From the NCBI RefSeq assembly GCF_001684955.1, contig NZ_MAYF01000157.1, forward strand, positions 1 through 39,433: a stretch of DNA of 39,433 nucleotides, in the 5' to 3' direction. A program made the translations under genes and the position numbers. Origin of the DNA: Chryseobacterium contaminans (GTDB lineage Bacteria > Bacteroidota > Bacteroidia > Flavobacteriales > Weeksellaceae). Of the stretch, positions 8,912-16,992 are shown piece after piece; the stretch's first letter is position 1; every line of letters starts with the position of its first letter. The notes under the pieces are model-generated. The model was given only the letters and a program-made list of their open reading frames with translations, ran no database searches and was not told where the DNA came from.

Positions 8912-9298
8912 TTATTGAGCGTTTTTCAGGAGTTTGATTCCCCAGAAAAAATTATCAGGAGGAATAGAATCCCAATGATTATAGGCATGTCCGGAATCTG
9001 ATTTATAATGAAGAGTATATTTTCCCTCCGGTAGAATGATCTCCTGATACACCTTCTGATTTTTCACAGCTCCACCTGCATGAGAAGATGGGTGATTCTG
9101 CATTTGCCATACCATTTTCCCCGAAGAATCCTCAATCCATCCGTAATCACACCATGAACTGCCGTTTCCTGAACAGTTTTCACCCACACCCAATATTTTT
9201 ACTGGAGTAGAATAAGAAAGACTGAAAGTACGGGTAAGATTTTTATCAATCCCAACATTTTGAATCTCTGCAATAACTTTTCTCAATGGAGCCGGCAT
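8912..9298 (-). CDS. conserved hypothetical protein, probably lacking its original N-terminus
   Basis: From the first ATG (9298) the protein has 128 residues. It contains a conserved-looking core (GVGENCSGNGSSWCDYGWIE, then LPEGKYTLHYKSDSGHAYNHWDS) that suggests a beta-sandwich periplasmic or extracellular protein. Coding-like sequence continues in frame upstream for 45 more codons to a TGA at 9434-9436 (ELISKASIAILNNDTLKAQK and onward), but that stretch has no ATG, GTG or TTG and overlaps the end of the beta-lactamase-fold gene by 14 bp. The natural product probably carried a signal peptide that was lost when the upstream gene came to lie here. Alternatively translation is coupled from an unusual start. 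No family name is offered. Confidence 0.55.
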   Translation of the reverse strand: MPAPLRKVIAEIQNVGIDKNLTRTFSLSYSTPVKILGVGENCSGNGSSWCDYGWIEDSSGKMVWQMQNHPSSHAGGAVKNQKVYQEIILPEGKYTLHYKSDSGHAYNHWDSIPPDNFFWGIKLLKNAQ

Positions 9299-9416
9299 TG
9301 CATTAAACTTATTCCTTTTCTTATATTCCTCATATAGCTTTTGGGCTTTTAGAGTATCATTATTTAAAATCGCTATGGAAGCTTTACTTATTAATTCTTT
9401 ATTTTCCAGCTGGTGA

Positions 9417-10460
9417 TCAGGATGTTTGTTTCCTCAATAAAAAATGATAAAAAAGGGTTCCGACGGGTGACATCATCAGATCTCCGTCACCAAGTGGAAA
9501 TGGCTGACTAAGCTTATCGGTGTTACACAGTACAGCCAAAGTAAGTTTCAATGAAGGTACTTTTATAAAGAGCGCCGACTCTCCATTAGTTTGCCCATAA
9601 TGCCAATAATAATCCTTTCCTTTGTAAGATTCCACAAACCAACCCAGTCCATAGGGTGTGATAAAGCCAGTATCAGTTCTGTTAGGAGTAAAAACAAGTT
9701 TTTGTCCTGCTTTTGAAATAAACTGATGACGATCAATAGCATCTGAATATTTCAACAAGTCAGCAACACTTGTTGCCAGTCCGCCAAATGCACCAAACTC
9801 ATTAAGGTATTCAATCCGTTTAATCTCACCTGAAGAAGTCAGTTCATAAGGTTTTGCGAGTAGATTGAAAGTAGTAGTGAAAAAAGGAAGAACGGAAGGG
9901 TTTGCAGAACTATATTCACACACTTGTTCAGGGGTAATGGACGGAGCAGAAGATGTCATTTTCAGAGGAATCAGTATATTTTCTGACAATAACCGATAAA
10001 AAGGAAGCCCGGATACTTTTTCCAGAATGGGGCCCAGCAATCCATATCCATTATACTGAAAATGAGATCCCGGAATTTCCTCAGAAGTATGGGTAAGCAG
10101 ATGTTTTATTGTGATGTTGGGATTATTCAGATTGACCCCGTATTTCTGTACAGGATCGTCCAATTTTAGTTTCCCTTGTTCCACAAGCTGCATCAACAGG
10201 GTAGAGGTAAAAGTTTTTGTTACGGATGCCACCCTAAAGGTTGTTTGAGCGGTGGCCGGAATATGTTTTTCCAGATCTGTAAATCCATAACCTTTTTGAA
10301 GCAAAACAATATTTCCCTGTTTTATAGCAACGGCCATTCCTGGTATTTTTAATTGGATACGAACAGAATCCAATGCAGTACTGAATTGCTCTACCTTTGT
10401 TTGTTGAGCATTAGTAAGGCCAGAGGTAACAATGAAAAATAAAAAAGTCAGTTTTTTCAT
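9417..10460 (-). CDS. serine hydrolase, beta-lactamase class C / penicillin-binding protein fold
   Basis: A 347-residue exported hydrolase with a signal peptide (MKKLTFLFFIVTSGLTNAQ). Motifs appear in the order of the PF00144 family: S79-V-T-K82 (SxxK, nucleophile and general base), Y136-N137 in FQYNGYGLLG (position of the Tyr-x-Asn motif), and HYGQTNG (HxG) around residue 290 in place of KTG. Such proteins act as esterases, D-amino-acid peptidases or, rarely, beta-lactamases in the periplasm, and the substrate cannot be read from sequence. A TACATTTG box lies about 75 bp upstream on the minus strand. The stop codon overlaps the open frame of the next gene downstream. Confidence 0.85.
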   Translation of the reverse strand: MKKLTFLFFIVTSGLTNAQQTKVEQFSTALDSVRIQLKIPGMAVAIKQGNIVLLQKGYGFTDLEKHIPATAQTTFRVASVTKTFTSTLLMQLVEQGKLKLDDPVQKYGVNLNNPNITIKHLLTHTSEEIPGSHFQYNGYGLLGPILEKVSGLPFYRLLSENILIPLKMTSSAPSITPEQVCEYSSANPSVLPFFTTTFNLLAKPYELTSSGEIKRIEYLNEFGAFGGLATSVADLLKYSDAIDRHQFISKAGQKLVFTPNRTDTGFITPYGLGWFVESYKGKDYYWHYGQTNGESALFIKVPSLKLTLAVLCNTDKLSQPFPLGDGDLMMSPVGTLFYHFLLRKQTS

Positions 10461-10531
10461 AGATTGAAACTGGATAGATTGAATAAGATTTCATTTCTCC
10501 AAATAAAACTAAACAGATTTTTCTGATTTTG

Positions 10532-10539
10532 CAAATGTA
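10532..10539 (-). promoter_or_regulatory. -7 promoter box of the serine hydrolase gene
   Basis: Minus-strand TACATTTG is a full match to TAnnTTTG. No -33 TTG is visible. Confidence 0.45.
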
Positions 10540-10558
10540 ACAGGTTGTTTTTCAGTGA

Positions 10559-10586
10559 ATAAAAAAGAGATCCTTAATAGATCTCC
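10559..10586 (-). terminator. terminator of the YD-like lipoprotein gene
   Basis: On the minus strand a 6-bp stem (10567-10572 with 10580-10585) with a 7-nt loop is followed directly by six T, 28 bp after the lipoprotein stop codon. Confidence 0.65.
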
Positions 10587-10613
10587 ATTATATAGTAGCA
10601 AAAGAAATATTTT

Positions 10614-11402
10614 TTATTGCCAGGTAAATGTATAAGTATATTTTACCCCGTTGGAAAATGAATACTTGGCCGTGAGAGGATAATTACTGCTGTCATAAGT
10701 ATATTCTATATTATATCCTGTTGTAGTACCATCTATAAGATTATTGTCTGTTACAGATGTTGTATTATGCTCATGCTGGTAAGTAAACGGGTCCAATACT
10801 TTATCCCACGCTATTGCATTATCTCTCATCCATAGAGTACTATTTGTTTTTTTTCCTGCTGCGTTATAAACAAAAGTAGAGCTACTTCCGTTACTGTCTA
10901 TATAGGTAATATCACTTTTTGCAACTAAAGCTCCGGAGCCGTCATAATATTGTACCCCTGTTAAATTGTGATCCGATTTACTGGGATCATTGGTATAATA
11001 GGTTCTCTGAACCAAGAGCTCCTTTCCTGTTGATGGTTCCCTGGAATAAATGGCCCGTTCGGAAATATGCTTTCCTGTATAAATATAGGTATGGTAGTTA
11101 TAAAGTTGATTTTGCAGGTTATATGTACTTCTTCTTGTTTCAAAACCGTTGGTGTATTCCACTTTAGTAGTACTGAAAAGGCTACCTGTATTAGAATAGT
11201 TGCCTATTTCAGAAATTTTACCATCACTGTTGTAAGTAAACGTATAAACCAGTTTATTATCTTGTTTGACCTCAATAATTTTCTTCGATTTTACAGGTAC
11301 TTCTGGTTTTGGGGATTCCGGCTTGGAAGTTACCTCATCCGAACTGGAACTACAGGAAGAAAGCAGGCTGAAAGATATTGCCAGAAATATTATTTTTTTC
11401 AT
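10614..11402 (-). CDS. surface lipoprotein with YD/DUF4595-like repeats
   Basis: The start is taken at the second Met of the open frame (11402) because it begins a perfect lipoprotein signal: MKKIIFLAISFSLLSSC with the modified Cys at residue 17. The mature protein (262 residues in all) has a Ser/Pro/Lys-rich tether, then repeated beta-hairpin units such as YTFTYNSDGKISEI, STFVYNAAGKKTNS and IEYTYDSSNYPLTAKYSF. These resemble RHS/YD-type or DUF4595 repeats found on Bacteroidota cell surfaces. The Ser-rich run after the Cys lacks strong acidic residues near +2, so surface export is uncertain. Its own terminator lies downstream. It is divergent from the gene at 11584. Confidence 0.8.
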   Translation of the reverse strand: MKKIIFLAISFSLLSSCSSSSDEVTSKPESPKPEVPVKSKKIIEVKQDNKLVYTFTYNSDGKISEIGNYSNTGSLFSTTKVEYTNGFETRRSTYNLQNQLYNYHTYIYTGKHISERAIYSREPSTGKELLVQRTYYTNDPSKSDHNLTGVQYYDGSGALVAKSDITYIDSNGSSSTFVYNAAGKKTNSTLWMRDNAIAWDKVLDPFTYQHEHNTTSVTDNNLIDGTTTGYNIEYTYDSSNYPLTAKYSFSNGVKYTYTFTWQ

Positions 11403-11493
11403 GTTTATAATTTTTTGCAAATAAATGATTTTTTATTGAATTTGCCTCTTGAAATAGGGATATATCTGTAAAAAAAAATTATGTTATTTTTAT

Positions 11494-11522
11494 CATATCA
11501 GAAATTGATTACTTCTGATATG
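11494..11522. repeat. inverted repeat in the divergent intergenic region
   Basis: A perfect 10-bp inverted repeat (CATATCAGAA at 11494-11503, TTCTGATATG at 11513-11522) with a 9-nt spacer lies between the two divergent secreted-protein genes. There is no T-run on either side, so it is more like an operator or a 5'-leader hairpin than a terminator. Confidence 0.4.
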
Positions 11523-11583
11523 AAAAATTGAACTAACTACCATGAAAATCTCATGGAAAAATTATACATGAGATCTGAAAATT

Positions 11584-12540
11584 ATGAAAAAATATTTTTT
11601 ATTAGGTTTGATCTTGTCTTTGTCGGCTCATGCTGAGAAAGCAACTAAACCTGTTATGCTCTCTCTCAATCCTTCTGCAACGATTCAGGATTTAAAAGGT
11701 ATAGAAACTGAACCTCGTTATGGTGCTTATATTTCCAGCAATAACTGTTCTTTTGAAGTCTTGATTAATGATATTCCGGTTATAAAATATAATGATGACT
11801 CCGGAAAAGGTCTTGAAGGTTCTTATTTTCCGTTGAATGAATGGATTACTAAAAAAGGAAATCAGAAAGTTACCATTAAAATGACTCCAGGATTTAATCA
11901 GGATACGAATGCTTTAAACCCTGAGCTTTCTCCTAACTCAGAAATGCAGATTAAAATAGTAAAGTCATTGAAAAACCAGACAGGAAACCTTGAAGAAAAT
12001 GAAGAGAGGAAATATTCAACTTCTAAAAAAAGGCGTGGAAACAGTAATATATTTGAAGACACGTTCTCCTTCTTCGCTGAAGTTCCTTATGAGATCAAAA
12101 CCCTTGAAAATGCTGAAGTTTTACTCACTGATGATAAAGAGAAACTAGCAGTTATTGAACAGGAAGTACTGGCTAAATATGATAAGGTGAGGAATATTTA
12201 TATGAAGGGTTCATGGAGTGCATTGGCTGCTATTTATTATAACAGAGAGAAAAGAGTAGCACAGCAACTGTATTTACTGCCTGAAGAAATAAAATCCAGA
12301 TGGAATAATAATTATGTATTCAGAACCAATACTGATATTACATTTTTTGATTTAAAACCTATTGAGGATTATAAAATGACTTTTTATGCAAATGGTAAAA
12401 TTGTATGCCTGCAGAATATCGTTAACGAAAAACCAACTCTTTGGGGCAGCTTTAAAAGAAAAGGGAAAGATATAACTACAACTTACATTACCCTTTATCT
12501 CTATCGTCCTAAAGGGACTAAAGACCTTGAAGTGTATTAA
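11584..12540 (+). CDS. exported protein of unknown function
   Basis: A 318-residue protein with a short signal peptide (MKKYFLLGLILSLSAHA, cut after residue 17). The mature N-terminal domain (about 18-110) is beta-rich, with YGAYISSNNCSFEVLINDIP and GNQKVTIKMTPGF. A central basic, low-complexity linker (EERKYSTSKKRRGNSN) separates it from a C-terminal alpha/beta part (170-318) that has a helical AVIEQEVLAKYDKVRNIY segment and an end strand ITLYLYRP. I do not recognise the family. The general layout is like some periplasmic immunity or substrate-binding proteins, but that is speculation. No neighbour on the same strand suggests a role. Confidence 0.75.
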   Translation: MKKYFLLGLILSLSAHAEKATKPVMLSLNPSATIQDLKGIETEPRYGAYISSNNCSFEVLINDIPVIKYNDDSGKGLEGSYFPLNEWITKKGNQKVTIKMTPGFNQDTNALNPELSPNSEMQIKIVKSLKNQTGNLEENEERKYSTSKKRRGNSNIFEDTFSFFAEVPYEIKTLENAEVLLTDDKEKLAVIEQEVLAKYDKVRNIYMKGSWSALAAIYYNREKRVAQQLYLLPEEIKSRWNNNYVFRTNTDITFFDLKPIEDYKMTFYANGKIVCLQNIVNEKPTLWGSFKRKGKDITTTYITLYLYRPKGTKDLEVY

Positions 12541-12719
12541 ATTTTAGGAAAAATTGACGATGACCAGCTGTAAAACCTGATTAACCAAGTTTCAGTAATA
12601 AAAAAAAAAAAAATGAAAAGCTGATAACTCCAGTTTTGCTGATGAAAAGGATATCTACAAATTTAAATGATATAAAGATAAAAACTAAAAACTTACCAAT
12701 GATTAGGGGCCGTTTTAAG

Positions 12720-12953
12720 CTAGAGCGCATTGAATACTTCCATAATGGCTTCAATAAGCCCTTTATCTACTTTAGACTCTGATGAGATATCCTGTACAAG
12801 CGCCCGCATATTGCCTGAATCATCCCGTTCAAAAACAACTTCGTGTCCATGTACATCTACATAGAATTTATAGCCATGGGTAAACGTTGCCAGTTTTACA
12901 TTAAAAAGTTCATCTTTACCTTTATAGGTTACGGGGAGTTCAAATTCTTCCAT
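12720..12953 (-). CDS. small conserved cytosolic protein
   Basis: A 77-residue acidic protein with no signal peptide. It starts MEEFELPVTYKGKDELF, continues with beta-strand-like GYKFYVDVHGHEVVFERDD and ends with an amphipathic helix DKGLIEAIMEVFNAL. The size, acidity and compact strand-helix pattern fit a small folded protein of the kind common in Flavobacteriia, but I cannot name a function. It stands alone between a plus-strand gene and the lysC leader. The region from 12541 to 12719 has only a poly-A tract and no gene. Confidence 0.75.
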   Translation of the reverse strand: MEEFELPVTYKGKDELFNVKLATFTHGYKFYVDVHGHEVVFERDDSGNMRALVQDISSESKVDKGLIEAIMEVFNAL

Positions 12954-13080
12954 TATTATTGAATTGATGCAAAGTTCGGAAATCTTAACGTAAGTTGATC
13001 ATATTGATGAACAATTTCTGGGTTTATTTTGAGAGCTATTTCTGATTACTTTTTTTATTTTCAGTCCTACTTTTATCTTT

Positions 13081-13112
13081 TTTGTAAACATTCCCAAAAA
13101 AATGTATATTTG
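13081..13112 (+). promoter_or_regulatory. promoter of the lysC leader
   Basis: TTTG at 13081-13084 and TATATTTG at 13105-13112, 20 nt apart, match the Bacteroidota -33/-7 consensus fully. Transcription would start near 13118, about 12 nt before the leader peptide ATG. Confidence 0.75.
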
Positions 13113-13130
13113 CCCAGCAAAAAAAAGAAA

Positions 13131-13187
13131 ATGATATTATCTAACTTAAAAAAGGGAAAGAAACAGTACTTACGTCCAATGTCGTGA
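13131..13187 (+). CDS. lysC leader peptide (lysine-rich, 18 residues)
   Basis: A short frame ATG...TGA encodes MILSNLKKGKKQYLRPMS. Four of the 18 residues are Lys, placed as codons 7, 8, 10 and 11. An A-rich stretch precedes the ATG, the usual translation signal in this phylum. The TGA stop (13185-13187) is part of the antiterminator's 5' arm. A ribosome that finishes the peptide would cover that arm, while one stalled on the Lys codons (13149-13163) would leave it free. It lies directly upstream of aspartate kinase, the first enzyme toward lysine. The role is inferred; the reading frame and pairings are directly visible. Confidence 0.6.
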   Translation: MILSNLKKGKKQYLRPMS

Positions 13188-13254
13188 GTCATTTCCTAGT
13201 GGTTAGAAATCAAATACATCAGGAGCTTGTCATCACGACAAGCTCTTTTTTTTT
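13180..13254 (+). promoter_or_regulatory. transcription attenuator upstream of aspartate kinase
   Basis: Terminator form: a 9-bp perfect stem (13223-13231 with 13237-13245), 5-nt loop and nine T (13246-13254). Antiterminator form: TGTCGTGA at 13180-13187 pairs perfectly with TCACGACA at 13233-13240, taking four bases of the terminator's 3' arm and its loop, so the two structures exclude each other. An imperfect hairpin (ATTTC 13191-13195 with GAAAT 13206-13210) between the antiterminator arms would shorten its loop. The lysC start codon follows 27 nt after the T-run. Confidence 0.65.
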
Positions 13255-13281
13255 GAAAAAAAATTAACAATTTAATATATT

Positions 13282-14601
13282 ATGAAAGTATTGAAATTTG
13301 GCGGGACTTCGGTGGGAAGCCCGGAACGGATTGAACAGTTATTACCCATTATCAGATCTCAGGCCTCAGACAAGCACCTGGTTGTTTTATCAGCTGTTTC
13401 TGGTACCACAAATGATCTTGTAAAATTATCTGAGTTGTATGAAAGTAAGGATATTGAAGGAGCTTATAAGCATATTGATTTACTGCACCAGAAATATAAA
13501 AAATTCGTAAATGAACTATTTAAAACAGAAAAAGGAATTCTGGAGGCTTCGGCTTTTATTGATAAAATTTTTGACCTGTTTTACCAGTTCAAACATAAAA
13601 ATTTCACTTCCAGTGCTGAACGTATTATACTTGCGCAGGGGGAAATTATCTCAACAACCCTTTTTCATTTATACCTAAAGGAAAAAGAAGTGTCTTCTGT
13701 ACTGTTATCGGCATTAGATTTTATGCTGATTGATGAGGATAAAGAACCTAATATTGATGAAATCAGAAAGAATGCATCCCTTGAAATTGCAAAACACAAC
13801 GAAGAAACTTTATTTATTACCCAAGGCTATATATGCAGAAATGCTCAGGGTGAAATTGATAATCTGCAAAGGGGAGGTTCCGATTACACCGCTTCTTTGC
13901 TGGGAGCAGCATTACAGGTAGAAGAAATTCAGATCTGGACAGATATTGATGGATTCCACAATAATGATCCGAGATATGTCCAGAACACAAAATCTATTGC
14001 CAGACTAAGTTTCGATGAAGCGGCAGAATTATCATATTTTGGGGCGAAAATCCTTCATCCACAAAGTGTTTTCCCTGCAAGAAAGTATAATGTTCCTGTA
14101 AGATTATTAGACACCATGAATCCTTCTGCTGTAGGAACCTTAATTTCCGGAGAAGCTACTAATCAGAATCAGATTGTGGCAATTGCAGCTAAAGACGGCA
14201 TCACCGCGATCCGTATCCAGTCTTCCCGTATGCTGATGGCGTATGGCTTTTTGAGAAAGGTTTTTGAAGTTTTTGAACGCTACAAAACACCTATAGATAT
14301 GATTACGACTTCCGAAGTGGCTGTTTCCCTTACGATTGACCAAACGGATAATCTTTCTGAAATTGTAAGAGAACTGAACTCTTTCTCAGCTGTTGAAATT
14401 GACAGTGAGCAGTCAATTATATGTATTGTGGGAGATTTTAGAAAAAATAATCACGGATATGCAACCATTGTCTCTGAAGCGGTAAAACATATTCCAATAC
14501 GAATGATTTCCTATGGCGGAAGTGAAAATAATATTTCATTATTAGTTCCATCTGTTTTCAAGCTGGAAGCCTTGAGATCATTGCATAACAGATTGTTTTA
14601 G
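13282..14601 (+). CDS. lysC: aspartate kinase (monofunctional)
   Basis: Phosphorylates L-aspartate to 4-aspartyl phosphate, the committed step toward lysine, threonine and methionine. The 439-residue protein starts with the nucleotide-binding signature KFGGTSVGS (5-13). The kinase domain runs to about residue 290 and includes the aspartate-site segment GGSDYTASLLGAALQ. The C-terminal 140 residues form two ACT domains (MLMAYGFLRKVFEVFERY and IRMISYGGSENNISLLV), which usually bind the feedback amino acid. The length matches single-function aspartokinase, with no fused homoserine dehydrogenase. It is alone in its transcript, between the attenuator and a strong terminator. Regulation by lysine at the RNA level is suggested by the leader. 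Confidence 0.93.
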   Translation: MKVLKFGGTSVGSPERIEQLLPIIRSQASDKHLVVLSAVSGTTNDLVKLSELYESKDIEGAYKHIDLLHQKYKKFVNELFKTEKGILEASAFIDKIFDLFYQFKHKNFTSSAERIILAQGEIISTTLFHLYLKEKEVSSVLLSALDFMLIDEDKEPNIDEIRKNASLEIAKHNEETLFITQGYICRNAQGEIDNLQRGGSDYTASLLGAALQVEEIQIWTDIDGFHNNDPRYVQNTKSIARLSFDEAAELSYFGAKILHPQSVFPARKYNVPVRLLDTMNPSAVGTLISGEATNQNQIVAIAAKDGITAIRIQSSRMLMAYGFLRKVFEVFERYKTPIDMITTSEVAVSLTIDQTDNLSEIVRELNSFSAVEIDSEQSIICIVGDFRKNNHGYATIVSEAVKHIPIRMISYGGSENNISLLVPSVFKLEALRSLHNRLF

Positions 14602-14630
14602 TCATGAATATTTAAGATAGAATTATAGAG

Positions 14631-14660
14631 AAAACCGCCTGCAAAGGCGGTTTTTGTTTT
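14631..14660 (+). terminator. terminator of lysC
   Basis: A 10-bp perfect stem (14631-14640 with 14645-14654), tetraloop GCAA and T-rich tail, 29 bp after the lysC stop. Confidence 0.85.
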
Positions 14661-14725
14661 GTTCCGGGGTTTTTCTGTAAAAGATACAATATCATGTAAA
14701 CAATGCTGTGAATAGGTCTTTTAAC

Positions 14726-14750
14726 AGAAAACCTCCCGAATATCGGGAGG
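14726..14750 (-). terminator. minus-strand terminator of the decayed gene at 14796-15010
   Basis: A stem of 8 bp (14732-14739 with 14743-14750) has TTTTCTGTT after it only on the minus strand, 46 bp beyond the stop codon of the decayed minus-strand gene. This shows that a transcript once ended here. Confidence 0.55.
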
Positions 14751-14795
14751 GAAAAAATGTAAATTTCATAACAAATAAATTTTAAAAAATTATTC

Positions 14796-15010
14796 CTAAG
14801 AAATTTCACTAATTCTAGATAGATTGATATGAACAGTTTCTTTAATATTTTGCCCTATCTTCTGGGCTGTAAACTGTCAGATACTGCTGCATTGATATTC
14901 CCTTTACTTTTAGTTTGATTAGTGTTTTTGATGTTTTGACCAATCAAATCTAGCAGTTTAATCTGATGGGTAATATGACCAGACTCATAATAGGTTGAAT
15001 GATAAAATAA
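14796..15010 (-). pseudogene. decayed gene with frameshift
   Basis: The 600-bp gap between lysC and the sdhB-like gene has no intact gene but holds a protein-like stretch on the minus strand. One frame (from about 15010) reads YYESGHITHQIKLLDLIGQN and continues IKNTNQTKSKGNINAAVS. It then runs into a stop, while the next frame continues with QFTAQKIGQNIKETVHINLS and ends RISEIS at 14796-14798. A one-base shift near 14880 joins them smoothly, and the motif IGQNIK appears in both parts. No start codon is found. It is the 3' part of an unrecognised gene, followed by its own terminator. Confidence 0.5.
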
Positions 15011-15201
15011 TTAAATATTTTTTTATTCTGATTAACAGTTCTAGAGATAGCCAGCCTATATGATTATGGTCATAGTATGGGTAAGTACAGCTCTCTTAAT
15101 TTTGAATATCAGTTATATAAAAAAATCAATTATCAGTGCTCAAGGCAATTTAATATCCGTATTGATAATGATTTGAATTTTCACCGATCAATTCTTATTC
15201 T

Positions 15202-15975
15202 ATGAACACCAGACAAAATTTAAACCTTACATTAAAGGTGTGGCGACAAAAAAACAGGAAAACAAAAGGACGGTTTGAAATGTATTCAGTCACTGGGATT
15301 TCTACAGATCTTTCATTTCTCGAAATGTTGGATATTCTTAATGAACAACTCATTAGGGATGATAAAGAACCTGTTGCATTCGATCATGACTGTAGAGAGG
15401 GAATCTGTGGAATGTGTTCTTTGTATATCAATGGACGGGCCCATGGACCCGATACAGGAATAACTACCTGCCAGCTGCATATGCGAATGTTTAAGGACGG
15501 AGATACGATAACTGTTGAACCCTGGCGCAGTGTTGCATTTCCTGTTATCAAAGATCTGATTACGGACCGGAGTGCCTTTGATAGAATTATGGCAGCAGGT
15601 GGCTTTATTTCTGTAAATACATCAGGAAATACATTGGATGCCAACGCGGTCTCTATTCCTAAAGAAGATGCTGAAAATGCAATGGATGCAGCTGCCTGTA
15701 TTAGTTGTGGTGCATGTGTGGCCTGCTGCCCTAATGGAGCTGCAATGCTTTTTGTAGGAGCAAAAGTTTCTCATTTTGCCTTACTTCCCCAAGGAAGGGT
15801 AGAGGCTAAAAGAAGGGTTTTAAATATGGTTAAAGCGATGGATGACGAAGGTTTTGGCAACTGCTCCGTTATAGGTGCCTGTGAAATAGAATGTCCGAAA
15901 CATATAACTCTGGATACCATAGCAAGGATGAACAGAGAATATATTTCAGCCTGGATTAGTAAAGAAAATAGCTGA
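15202..15975 (+). CDS. succinate dehydrogenase/fumarate reductase iron-sulfur subunit, orphan copy
   Basis: A 257-residue SdhB/FrdB-type electron-transfer protein. The N-terminal ferredoxin domain carries C64, C69, C72 and C90 for a [2Fe-2S] cluster ([11 protein letters not shown]). The C-terminal domain has [12 protein letters not shown] (C166, C169, C172, C176) for a [4Fe-4S] cluster, plus C221 and C227 with C231 for the third cluster. All ligands are present, so it should be active, passing electrons between a flavoprotein and a membrane quinone site. However, no SdhA flavoprotein or membrane anchor is encoded nearby. It is 6 bp upstream of an SDR gene, so the two are probably co-transcribed. 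It may be a second copy with a different partner. Confidence 0.88.
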   Translation: MNTRQNLNLTLKVWRQKNRKTKGRFEMYSVTGISTDLSFLEMLDILNEQLIRDDKEPVAFDHDCREGICGMCSLYINGRAHGPDTGITTCQLHMRMFKDGDTITVEPWRSVAFPVIKDLITDRSAFDRIMAAGGFISVNTSGNTLDANAVSIPKEDAENAMDAAACISCGACVACCPNGAAMLFVGAKVSHFALLPQGRVEAKRRVLNMVKAMDDEGFGNCSVIGACEIECPKHITLDTIARMNREYISAWISKENS

Positions 15976-15981
15976 CAATTC

Positions 15982-16992
15982 ATGATAGGTATGGAGAATA
16001 TTGTTTTTGTAACCGGTGCCACAGGACTTCTAGGAAGGGTAATTGTTCTTGAATTAGTGAAGCAGGGTAAAACTGTACGGGCCTCAAAGAGAGAGCAAAG
16101 TAACCTCAATGAAGTGAAGGAATCACTAAGATACTATAGCTCAGATCATGAATTTTTTTTCAATAAAATTGAATGGGTTAATGTGAACCTTGGTTGTAAA
16201 GAAAGTATTATTAAGGCATTAGTTGGAGTGGAAGAAGTGTACCACTGCGCAGCAAAAGTAAGCTATGATCCTTTAGAAAAAGAAGAAATATTCTATTTAA
16301 ATATAAATATTACAGCAAATATTCTAAAAGCGAGCCAATCTTGTAAGATTAAAAAGTTTCTGTATGTAAGTTCATCCGTAATTTTTCAAGATGTGGAAAA
16401 TAATAGATTTATAACAGAAGATTCAAAACTGATCAGTGACGTTGATAATACTATATATGCAATATCAAAACTTAAAGCAGATAGAACGGTATATAATGCA
16501 ATGAAAAGTGCTCACAATATAATCATTATACATCCGGGGATGATTATCGGAAGCGGAAACCGGAATACTGGCAGCTTACAATTTTTAAAATTGCTTACCA
16601 CCGGTTACTTTACCTTTTCCGGGGGAACAGCATGTGTGGATGTAAGGGATGTGGCAAAAATTGCCATTTTACTGATGGAAAATAACAGATTCGGAGAAAG
16701 GTTTTTAATAGCTTCTGATAATAAAACATATAAAGACATATCGACAATGCTAGGTAGAGGGCCCGGGAAGAATATTCCTATACTTTTAAACCGTTCAATT
16801 TTAACAATCGCTAGAATACCAGCTCTATTTTTAAGATATTTTTTTCCCCGGCTCCGGCTTCTTACAAAAGAAAATATAAGATTCCTGACTTCTTTTCCCA
16901 AGATCTCAAACAGAAAAATTGTAAATGAACTTAATTATCACTTCATACCTATTGAAGAAAGTCTGATTTTTCATACCAATCATTTGTTTTGA
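15982..16992 (+). CDS. NAD-dependent epimerase/dehydratase (extended SDR)
   Basis: A 336-residue oxidoreductase-fold protein. The nucleotide-binding GATGLLG motif is at residues 12-18, the active-site YAISK (Tyr159, Lys163) follows a VSSS segment (129-132) with the catalytic Ser, and HPGMIIGSGN (184-193) is the substrate-domain hinge typical of extended SDRs such as dihydroflavonol-reductase or 3-beta-HSD-like enzymes. The start could be Met-1 (15982) or Met-4 (15991); both lie just after the sdhB-like stop. The C-terminal region is strongly basic and hydrophobic (ILTIARIPALFLRYFFPRLR) and may touch the membrane. The substrate is unknown; co-transcription with an SdhB-like protein suggests a redox role. 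Confidence 0.85.
   Translation: MIGMENIVFVTGATGLLGRVIVLELVKQGKTVRASKREQSNLNEVKESLRYYSSDHEFFFNKIEWVNVNLGCKESIIKALVGVEEVYHCAAKVSYDPLEKEEIFYLNINITANILKASQSCKIKKFLYVSSSVIFQDVENNRFITEDSKLISDVDNTIYAISKLKADRTVYNAMKSAHNIIIIHPGMIIGSGNRNTGSLQFLKLLTTGYFTFSGGTACVDVRDVAKIAILLMENNRFGERFLIASDNKTYKDISTMLGRGPGKNIPILLNRSILTIARIPALFLRYFFPRLRLLTKENIRFLTSFPKISNRKIVNELNYHFIPIEESLIFHTNHLF

Noticed and set aside
13113..13281. Lysine riboswitch (L-box) upstream of lysC
   Set aside because: The leader is only about 160 nt and is explained by the peptide, antiterminator and terminator. I see none of the multi-helix core expected of an L-box.
14612..14809. 65-codon minus-strand open frame after lysC
   Set aside because: It runs through the lysC terminator and the minus-strand terminator hairpin, has low-complexity hydrophobic composition, and is in a different frame from the protein-like remnant.
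14914..14948. Inverted repeat TTTGATT...AATCAAA
   Set aside because: It has only 7 bp with a 21-nt spacer and lies inside the protein-like remnant, so it is probably chance.
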